Shown here piece by piece: positions 58,023 through 64,000 of a DNA stretch of 64,000 bases. Each line of letters opens with the position of its first letter. Positions within the stretch are counted from its first letter, which is position 1. The position numbers were made by a program, and so were the translations under genes. Under the pieces are notes generated by a model. The model had not been told where the DNA came from, searched no databases, and saw nothing but the letters and a program-made list of their open reading frames with translations. This stretch comes from Tissierella simiarum (GTDB lineage: Bacteria > Bacillota > Clostridia > Tissierellales > Tissierellaceae): NCBI RefSeq assembly GCF_018917865.1, contig NZ_JAHLPM010000016.1, positions 22,133 to 86,132 of the forward strand. Reading direction: 5' to 3'.

Positions 58023-58799
58023 ATGAAACCTTTTTTAAAAAAATGTTTTAAATTTGAACTTTCAAAAGACACTATTGTTGCTTTTATCAGCGGAATAGTC
58101 GTAATTTTTTTTAGTTCATTAATGCTGTTTTTTCAAGAACAAACGATTTTAAATGAAATTATGTCTATATTTCTACGTGATGTATTAATGATACTATTTA
58201 TAGGTTTCTGGTTTGTACTTTATTATGTGATTATTGTTAAAAAAGAGAGCATTTCAGTTCTTGGGATTACCAAAAAGAAACTTACTTTAAGTCTTGTATT
58301 AAATGTAGGTTTTGGTGCAGGTCTTCTTACAGTTTTTATGAAGGATGGAGAAAAGATCGTATTTAATTATGGAACATTATGTGCGATAGTCTACATAATT
58401 GCAGCTGGTATTTTTGAAATGGTTTTTATCTATGGATTTTTAAGAAACTATTTTGAAAGGGCATTTGGAATTGTTCCTTCAATAATTATTACGGCAGCTT
58501 TTTATAGTCTTCATCACACTGGATTTCAGCCTGAATTTTTAAAGTTATTTTTTGTTGGAATAATGTATATTTCCGTATTTTATATCACAAGAAATTTATT
58601 TATTATATTTCCATTCTTTTGGGGAGTTGGGGCGATATGGGACGTTCTAGTGAATTCAACAGCAGGAGAAGCTCTTTTAGGAACAACTTCACTAATCGTT
58701 GGAATTGCAATAATTTTAATCATGGTTGCAATATCATTATATTTTAGAAATAAGTATAAAGAACAAATACTAAACACAAATAGCAGACAATCTATATAA
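58023..58799 (+). CDS. CPBP-family membrane protein with altered active-site motif
   Basis: 258 residues with seven or eight membrane helices. The region AAGIFEMVFIYGFLRNYFER corresponds to motif 1 of CPBP (Abi/CaaX-like) glutamic peptidases, usually EExxxR. Here the second Glu is Met and the Arg is Tyr. Motif 2 keeps its His (AAFYSLHHTGF). The motif 3 position shows FFWGVGAIWDVL. Proteolysis is therefore doubtful, and a non-enzymatic or changed role is possible. It lies between padR and a small soluble protein and all three appear to be one operon. Confidence 0.72.
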   Translation: MKPFLKKCFKFELSKDTIVAFISGIVVIFFSSLMLFFQEQTILNEIMSIFLRDVLMILFIGFWFVLYYVIIVKKESISVLGITKKKLTLSLVLNVGFGAGLLTVFMKDGEKIVFNYGTLCAIVYIIAAGIFEMVFIYGFLRNYFERAFGIVPSIIITAAFYSLHHTGFQPEFLKLFFVGIMYISVFYITRNLFIIFPFFWGVGAIWDVLVNSTAGEALLGTTSLIVGIAIILIMVAISLYFRNKYKEQILNTNSRQSI

Positions 58800-58813
58800 T
58801 GGGAGGTGGCTGA

Positions 58814-59281
58814 ATGCCTCAAATGAATAAAGGTGGGAAATTTATATTTGGAATATCAATTTTAAGAGATAATTTAAGCATACAATTTCCTACACAAGCA
58901 ATCGAAGAATATGATATAACTTCAGAGGGAAAAGTATTTCTTATCTCTGGAAGTAAAACAACTGGTGGTTTTGTAGTAACACGAAAAGGAATGCTCTACG
59001 ACTCTAAAATTGGAAATATCCTTAAAGATACAGCACAGCTTTGTAACTATGAATTGCCGCAAGGAAAATTTGTAAAGTATAAAGGTAGATTGTATTGCTG
59101 GTTAAGTATATCAACTAATGGTAAAATCCAATTTACTTCAGATATGATGAATACTCTAGAAATTAATATAGGTCATAAACTACTTTCAATACGGAGTAGT
59201 AATATAGCCTTTACAATGGGGGCAAAAGGACCGTTGTTAGAAAAAGCTGAAAACTTTGATGGTGAAATTGAGATATATTGA
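58814..59281 (+). CDS. Protein of two AbrB-like repeats, function unknown
   Basis: 155 residues, soluble. The first part (about 10-60, ISILRDNLSIQFPTQAIEEY, VFLISGSKTTGGFVVTRKGM L) and the second (about 98-150, LSISTNGKIQFTSDMMNTLE, INIGHKLLSIRSSNIAFTMG AKGPLLEKA) share the order strand, (I/F)xFPxx or (I)QFTxx, acidic helix, 'xIxxGxKxLxIxxSxxxxxxxxKGxL'. This resembles two fused AbrB/SpoVT swapped-hairpin units. That reading is mine. The protein could be a DNA-binding or transition-state-like regulator. RBS GGGAGGTGGCTGA. It follows the CPBP gene by 14 bases. Confidence 0.6.
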   Translation: MPQMNKGGKFIFGISILRDNLSIQFPTQAIEEYDITSEGKVFLISGSKTTGGFVVTRKGMLYDSKIGNILKDTAQLCNYELPQGKFVKYKGRLYCWLSISTNGKIQFTSDMMNTLEINIGHKLLSIRSSNIAFTMGAKGPLLEKAENFDGEIEIY

Positions 59282-59772
59282 GATTATATACTCTTAACTT
59301 AGAAGCCCTAAAGGCATTTGGATTATCAATAAAGAATATCTTTTAATTGTTTAATCTTGCAACATTATGCTACGAAAGTAAATTGACGAACTCAAAAAAA
59401 TTGATATAAGTAATATTACAGCTCATAAAGGGGTTCAATGTATATATGAAATAGTTGCAAATGTATGAGACCTGGATTTATTTAAATGAAGGATAAATCT
59501 CAAGCTGAACAGTGATTTATAGAGCTTGTGCAAGAACTAAAAAGTGATTTTGGTTCTTGATTATTACTTGTAGTCCATGTAGGAAGCTGGGTGGCATCAG
59601 TTATTTTGTTTGCTGTCTTGTATTTACATTAACTATGTGCCTTATATTTGGAAAGTCTTTGAAATGTAACTTTAGAGGATTCCGAGAATATCCTACCAAT
59701 TTGTTATAGAGGATGAAAACAACAGCAAAGCGGTAGGGATGAATAAAAGAGCAGTTATCCAATCTAATCTCG
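59282..59772. other. 490-base intergenic stretch with broken frames
   Basis: Short plus-strand frames such as DELKKIDISNITAHKGVQCI (about 59378) and LLLVVHVGSWVASVILFAVL YLH (about 59562) suggest decayed coding DNA, but none can be named. No terminator with a good T run was found. Confidence 0.25.
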
Positions 59773-60675
59773 CTACTTTCCCATTATACTTTTTCTATAT
59801 TCTTTAGGTGTACATGAAACTTTCTTTTTAAAACTTTCTATATAATAGCTGGCACTTCCAAATCCCGTAAGATCTGCTATTTGGCTTATAGTCATATCTG
59901 TAATTCGCAGCAATTCTATGCTCTTATTAATTCGATAATTGAGAATATATTCGAATACAGTACATTTTACTATACGCTTGAAAGAGCGACAGCATTCACC
60001 TTTGCTGATATGAACTACGGATGCGATTTCTTGAAGAGTAATCTTTTCCATATAATGTTCATGAATGTAACTCATTATGGTCTTGATTCTCTGTTGATCA
60101 ATATATTTATTGAAATTTTCTTCCGTTATTGTTTTGTTTTGATTCGTAATAAGCAGCTTCCACATAGCTGCTAGTTCTATACATATGTCAAGTTCATAAC
60201 CATATGCTTTTTGGGAATAGAGGTCATAGATTGTATTAATTTTGTTTAATATTTTATTCTGCCATTCTACATCGCTTTTCATCACGATCATAGAATGAGT
60301 GTGTGACTTTAAAAAAGGTTTCACATACTTTTGTTCGAGGGCACTTCCAGGAAAGAATGTAAGCAGCTTAGGGTCCACATTTATGCATATATACGTGCTA
60401 TCAGGATTTGCAACCGGTTTTGACATATGGAGACACTCACTATTGATAAAAATCCCCTGGCCTTCTTTTAATGTATATACATTCTGATTAACTAAAAACT
60501 CCACTTCTCCTTTTGTAACCAGCGAAAACTGAATTTCTTCGTGCCAATGCCAGTTAATGAATCCCAGAACATTCTTATCTAGCTGATTCACGTAAACAGC
60601 CATCGGAAAATCATAGCTGCCGTGCAGCGTTGTCTCTTTATGATTCTCGTCAATTTGTATATCTCTTATCTGCAT
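59773..60675 (-). CDS. AraC-family regulator with N-terminal cupin domain
   Basis: 300 residues. The N-terminal cupin (about 25-110) shows WHWHEEIQFSLVTKGEVEFL and LKEGQGIFINSECLHM. The C-terminal AraC module (about 200-298) has ITLQEIASVVHISKGECCRS and MTISQIADLTGFGSASYYIE, ending VSCTPKEYRKS. Divergent from dpaL with 129 bases between, it probably activates that operon in response to a small ligand such as diaminopropionate or an amino acid. The start follows AAGGGAGTGAAACT on the minus strand. Confidence 0.88.
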   Translation of the reverse strand: MQIRDIQIDENHKETTLHGSYDFPMAVYVNQLDKNVLGFINWHWHEEIQFSLVTKGEVEFLVNQNVYTLKEGQGIFINSECLHMSKPVANPDSTYICINVDPKLLTFFPGSALEQKYVKPFLKSHTHSMIVMKSDVEWQNKILNKINTIYDLYSQKAYGYELDICIELAAMWKLLITNQNKTITEENFNKYIDQQRIKTIMSYIHEHYMEKITLQEIASVVHISKGECCRSFKRIVKCTVFEYILNYRINKSIELLRITDMTISQIADLTGFGSASYYIESFKKKVSCTPKEYRKSIMGK

Positions 60676-60691
60676 AGTTTCACTCCCTTAG

Positions 60692-60751
60692 ATCAATATA
60701 ACGATATTTTTAATCAATATTTATATAGAAATTAAATTTAGATATCAATAT
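60692..60751. promoter_or_regulatory. Three copies of ATCAATAT between AraC gene and dpaL
   Basis: ATCAATAT starts at 60692, 60713 and 60744. The steps of 21 and 31 bases equal two and three helical turns, so all three face the same side of the DNA. This arrangement fits AraC-type direct-repeat sites. Confidence 0.55.
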
Positions 60752-60804
60752 AATTATATAATAGATGTAAAGATTTTCAATGTAAAAAAGGAGGTGTTAA
60801 TAAA

Positions 60805-61995
60805 ATGGCATCCAGTATTTCGATTGTTAAAGGAAAAAAGTACAGCGATGAATTATCAAATTTATTATCAATTGAAGCAGCTGAAGCGGTAGCAAGATTT
60901 CATCTTTCTATACCGAGGTATCAAAAGACTCCATTGGTTGAACTTCCTAGTCTCGCCAGCAAATTAGGTGTGCAGAAAATTTTTATCAAAGATGAATCAC
61001 ATCGATTTGGATTAAATGCATTTAAAGGTTTAGGAGCTACTTATGCTATTGCAAAGATTATCTCCAAGATTATGAATTTAGATGAAAACTGCCTAGATTA
61101 TTCCTTTCTTACATCTGAAACTATTCGGAATAAAATTAATCATTTGGTATTTGTCACAGCAACAGATGGCAACCATGGAAGAGGAGTAGCATGGGCTGCA
61201 TCTATCTTCGGCTGTAAAGCAATTGTCTACATGCCGAAGGGCTCTAAAGAATGTCGTGCAGAGGCTATAAGAAGCATTAATAATACCCAAGTACAAATTA
61301 CCGATTTGAACTACAATGATACGGTGCGATTTGCCTATGACTATGCAAAGAAACATGGATATTGTTTAGTACAGGATACAGGATTTGCAGGTTATGAAGA
61401 GATACCGAGTCATATCACTCAGGGTTATACAACTATGGTATCTGAAGCCATTGCGCAATTATCCGAATACCAAATTGAAAAACCTTCCCATGTATTTCTT
61501 CAAGCAGGGGTTGGATCTATGGCAGGAAGTGTTCTTGGGTATCTGACACATTATTATCAAAAGAGGCCGCCAATCACGACGATTGTGGAGCCTTCTACTG
61601 TTGCTTGTATCTATGAATCAGTTAGGGGTGGCAATGGAAAACCCCAAGCAATTGGTGGAAATCCGAAAACCATTATGGCTGGATTAAATTGTGGTGAACC
61701 CAACCCATTTACATGGCCGATTTTAAGAGACTATGCTTCCTTTTATGCCAGTTGTCCAGATTGGGTAACAGAATGCGGCATGAAAACACTTGCTCATCCT
61801 GTCGGCAATGACGCAAAAGTGATATCTGGTGAATCAGGTGCAGTTGGGTTAGGGCTTCTTGCATCTTTGTGTAAGGATGATAGTTTAAGTTACTATAAGC
61901 AATTGCTCAATTTAAACGAGGATTCAACTATTCTCATATTCAACACAGAAGGAGATACAGATCCAGAAGCATATGAAATCATTATAAATCAATAA
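60805..61995 (+). CDS. dpaL: Diaminopropionate ammonia-lyase
   Basis: 396 residues, PLP fold type II. The PLP lysine is K74 in FGLNAFKGLGATYA. Further landmarks are TATDGNHGRGVAWAA, FLQAGVGSMAGSVLGY with the phosphate-binding loop, and GESGAVGLGLL. The enzyme converts 2,3-diaminopropionate to pyruvate and two ammonia. It is the YgeX type, and the next gene encodes a YgeY-type hydrolase as in known ygeX-ygeY neighbourhoods. ATG follows AAAAAGGAGGTGTTAATAAA. Likely activated by the divergent AraC regulator. Confidence 0.92.
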   Translation: MASSISIVKGKKYSDELSNLLSIEAAEAVARFHLSIPRYQKTPLVELPSLASKLGVQKIFIKDESHRFGLNAFKGLGATYAIAKIISKIMNLDENCLDYSFLTSETIRNKINHLVFVTATDGNHGRGVAWAASIFGCKAIVYMPKGSKECRAEAIRSINNTQVQITDLNYNDTVRFAYDYAKKHGYCLVQDTGFAGYEEIPSHITQGYTTMVSEAIAQLSEYQIEKPSHVFLQAGVGSMAGSVLGYLTHYYQKRPPITTIVEPSTVACIYESVRGGNGKPQAIGGNPKTIMAGLNCGEPNPFTWPILRDYASFYASCPDWVTECGMKTLAHPVGNDAKVISGESGAVGLGLLASLCKDDSLSYYKQLLNLNEDSTILIFNTEGDTDPEAYEIIINQ

Positions 61996-62016
61996 AAAAT
62001 GAAAAGGAGAATTCTT

Positions 62017-63189
62017 ATGAATCAAAAAATACGGGAAATGATCGATTCTTTAGAAAGTCAATTAATATCCTTTGCCCAAGACTTAGTTCGGATCGAAAGC
62101 AGAACTGGTCAAGAAGGAAATATAGTACAACGTGTAAAACAGGAAATGGAAAAATTGGACTATGATGATATTATCATCGACAAAGTAGGAAACATTATAG
62201 GCATAATTGGAAATGGACCGGTAAAGTTGCTATTTGACTCCCATATAGATCATGTAGATGTCAACGATGCAGACAAGTGGGTTCATGGACCTTATAGTGG
62301 AGATATTGAAGATGGTAAGCTGTATGGAAGAGGTTCCTCTGATATGAAAGGTTCTTTTGCTTCCGCAGTTTATGCTGGACATATTATGAAAAAACTCGGT
62401 TTGGCGGAGGGAAAAACGATTTTTATCTGCGGTTCTGTTATGGAAGAAGATTACGATGGAGAAGGGTTATATCATGCCATTGTGGACAATAATCTGAAGC
62501 CGGATTATGTTGTTATTTGTGAGCCAACTCATCTCAATATCTCCATGGGGCATTCAGGAAGAGCCATTTATAAAATTAATGTAAAAGGTACCTCTTCTCA
62601 CGGTGCGGCTCCTGAAAAAGGAGATAACGCAGTATATAAAGCGGCAAAAATCATCGAACGTATTGAAGAACTCGGTAAAAAGTATATGGCAATGCCGTTG
62701 GAACGTCCTTCCATAGCACTTACTAAAATTGAAAGCACATCTGCTTCCATGAATGCAGTGCCGGGAAGTTGTACAATTTACATCGACCGTCGCATTTGTT
62801 TACATGAAACCGAAGAATCCATTGGAAAGGAAATGGATTCGCTAATCGGTGACATTGATGCTGATTGGGAAATCTATGATGCAATTGGAGAAAGCTATAC
62901 TGGAGAGGACATTGTGCTGCATTCTTATCTACCAGCCTGGGAAATCAAGAAAGAGCATCCTCTGGCTCAAAGCTGTTTTCAAACATATCAGGAAGTGTTC
63001 GGCGAATATCCAAAACCATATAAATGGGACTTTTCAACCAATGGCGTCGCTTCCGCTAAGTTAGGAATACCAACCATAGGGTTTGGAGCAGGTATTGAAA
63101 AAATGGCACATATGGCAAACGAATATTGTCCTATTTCTGATTTAATACTTGCATGTCAATTCTTTTCCCTGTTACCGCTTAAACTGTAA
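62017..63189 (+). CDS. ygeY: M20-family metallohydrolase, YgeY type
   Basis: 390 residues. Metal ligands appear in LFDSHIDHVDV, GRGSSDMKGSFAS, SVMEEDYDGEGL, CEPTHLNISMGH and the C-terminal KMAHMANEYCP. The lid/dimerisation domain (about 185-300) is present. YgeY proteins are grouped with selenium-linked and purine or amino-acid salvage clusters; their substrate is unsettled, probably an N-acyl or dipeptide-like compound that yields the DpaL substrate. ATG 62017 follows AAAAGGAGAATTCTT; a frame from 61999 lacks a site. It is the second gene of the dpaL operon. Confidence 0.88.
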   Translation: MNQKIREMIDSLESQLISFAQDLVRIESRTGQEGNIVQRVKQEMEKLDYDDIIIDKVGNIIGIIGNGPVKLLFDSHIDHVDVNDADKWVHGPYSGDIEDGKLYGRGSSDMKGSFASAVYAGHIMKKLGLAEGKTIFICGSVMEEDYDGEGLYHAIVDNNLKPDYVVICEPTHLNISMGHSGRAIYKINVKGTSSHGAAPEKGDNAVYKAAKIIERIEELGKKYMAMPLERPSIALTKIESTSASMNAVPGSCTIYIDRRICLHETEESIGKEMDSLIGDIDADWEIYDAIGESYTGEDIVLHSYLPAWEIKKEHPLAQSCFQTYQEVFGEYPKPYKWDFSTNGVASAKLGIPTIGFGAGIEKMAHMANEYCPISDLILACQFFSLLPLKL

Positions 63190-63720
63190 ACTAGAAAAAA
63201 GGGGATTAGTGCACACTCTCTTGGTTGTATTATTTCCCAGCAATGGGAAGATAATGCTAGGAGGGGATCATAAAATTTGTTCTAGAATATGTATCTATTA
63301 TATTGATATAGGTTCAAAGCACATTGTATTGATAAAAAATAGCCTTATGGTAAAGATATATAAGATTTTAAGTAAAAATTTAAGTGTGCTTATATTCACT
63401 CAGATTGATATTCTGAGGGAATTTTTTATTAACAGGCAGAAATATAGCACAAATTACTTGTAAAAATGATAAAAAATATTTGCAAGTGAAAAAACCGTAT
63501 GGAGGAAATATTTCTATTTATAATTCTGATATGTAAGAAATCATTATATGTAGCATATCAGTATCATCTTCTTATCAAAATCTACATTGGAATTGTTGTG
63601 AAGCTAACCAATAGAATGCGGACATACTTTAGTTAATAAAATAGGACATACAGGTATGTATTTAAATATTGCTTTTGCAGTGGTTTCTACTATTTTTATT
63701 TATAATATCTATCTTTTTTC
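63190..63720. other. Intergenic stretch after the dpaL operon
   Basis: A GTG-started frame at 63209 behind AAAGGGGATTA runs to 63463 (VHTLLVVLFPSNGKIMLGGD...), but composition and lack of any family resemblance argue against a real gene. A terminator-like hairpin lies at 63394-63427. Nothing else was seen. Confidence 0.3.
63394..63427 (+). terminator. Probable terminator of the dpaL operon
   Basis: ATTCACTCAGA pairs with TCTGAGGGAAT (one mismatch) and is followed by TTTTTATT. Confidence 0.6.
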
Positions 63721-63725
63721 AAAAA

Positions 63726-64000
63726 GAGTATACCCATCCTCTATAGGTGGGTGGTGAATTTTTACTTAGCTAAAGCTAAGTTTTTTCTTTTATTAGATTG
63801 CATAAATAATAGCATTTATTGTAAAATCATGACTACTATACTATAATATTACTATAATTTTCTAAGAAAGGAGGATTTAAATGCCCCAAAAGCCTACTAA
63901 AGAAGTTTTGTTTGGTGTTCAAAAACAACAGCTTAAACATTTGTCTAAAGGTGAATATTTAGCTTTAAGAGAGTTATGCTTTTTAAGCAAAAATATGTAT
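63726..64000 (+). mobile_element. IS200/IS605-type element, left part
   Basis: Two hairpins, ACCCATCC with GGTGGGT (63732-63752) and CTTAGC with GCTAAG followed by TTTTTT (63765-63786), precede a tnpB start. Subterminal hairpins of this kind mark the left end of IS605-group elements. The exact left boundary is not determined and the element runs off the window. No tnpA is present on this side. Confidence 0.6.
63881..64000 (+). CDS. tnpB: TnpB-type RNA-guided nuclease, N-terminal part only
   Basis: The first 40 residues (MPQKPTKEVLFGVQKQQLKH, LSKGEYLALRELCFLSKNMY) match the start of IS200/IS605 TnpB proteins, in which a short basic lead is followed by 'L.K.EY.ALRELC..SKN.YN'. RBS AAAGGAGGATTTAA. 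The nuclease domain and the omega RNA region lie beyond the window. Confidence 0.7.
   Translation, partial: MPQKPTKEVLFGVQKQQLKHLSKGEYLALRELCFLSKNMY

Noticed and set aside
63149..63463. 104-codon frame after the M20 hydrolase
   Set aside because: It overlaps the hydrolase end, has odd composition, no known family, and a terminator-like hairpin inside it.

Overview
The window is AT-rich DNA with strong AAGGAGG-type ribosome binding sites, occasional TTG and GTG starts, a tRNA-sensing T-box leader, a cyclic-di-AMP riboswitch, a SleB-like cortex hydrolase, M56/BlaI genes and a clostridial redox module (CD1871A-type CXXC peptide). Together these point to a spore-forming anaerobe of the class Clostridia. 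I do not name a species. No rRNA, tRNA or CRISPR array was seen. The landscape is accessory in character: many short, independent gene islands, each with its own regulator and terminator, separated by decayed genes and insertion-sequence remnants.

Layout. 0-8 kb: YdcZ-type transporter, riboswitch-controlled cell-wall hydrolase lying between two remnants of one IS, an ECF sigma/anti-sigma pair, and a T-box-controlled short valyl-tRNA synthetase. 8-13 kb: an IS3 remnant, a MerR regulator divergent from an agmatine-deiminase-family enzyme with a textbook MerR promoter between them, DUF3788 and an AraC/GyrI regulator. 13-18 kb: response regulator, kinase, a frameshifted small membrane protein, an FtsX-type permease and an ATPase, the usual layout of a peptide-sensing ABC system. 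18-25 kb: AraC-type HTH protein, SEC-C methionine aminopeptidase with an apparent ATA start, a PLP-dependent decarboxylase with an early stop codon, a close relative of the kanamycin kinase APH(3')-IIIa, an AraC-DUF1835 regulator, and a GNAT enzyme. 25-29 kb: M56 peptidase, TraX, a membrane-anchored protein and a BlaI repressor. 29-35 kb: small orphan genes (DUF6054, DUF4037 remnant, DUF4180), an excisionase-like HTH protein, a hydrolase that lost its nucleophile region, and an intact hydrolase-TetR operon with twin operators.

35-43 kb: a second TraX with two-component system, then a TetR (apparent ATT start)-ABC ATPase-FtsX permease operon. 43-50 kb: cyanophycin operon iadA-cphB-cphA (storage polymer synthesis and breakdown to arginine and aspartate) followed by a membrane-anchored or secreted deiminase. 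50-53 kb: HelD and a DtxR-family regulator. 53-54.4 kb: a graveyard of fragments of AraC, ABC exporter, MerR and UvrA genes. 54.6-57 kb: DUF2975, XRE regulator, TlpA-like thioredoxin, CXXC peptide and polyferredoxin-like membrane protein. 57-59.3 kb: PadR regulator behind a perfect 52-bp palindrome, a CPBP-family membrane protein and a protein that looks like two AbrB-like repeats. 59.7-63.2 kb: AraC regulator divergent from dpaL and a YgeY-type M20 hydrolase, with three copies of an 8-bp site between them. The window ends in the start of an IS200/IS605-type tnpB gene.

How the parts fit: several genes handle arginine-type nitrogen (two deiminase-family enzymes, cyanophycin storage and release, a PLP decarboxylase of the ornithine/arginine/diaminopimelate family, diaminopropionate ammonia-lyase), which suits an amino-acid fermenter. 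Most of the rest is stress, envelope or drug response. The most notable individual signals are the two non-AUG start codons behind strong Shine-Dalgarno sites, the MerR promoter with its exact 19-bp spacer, the aph(3')-III-like gene, the phased sites upstream of traX and dpaL, and the 52-bp palindrome.
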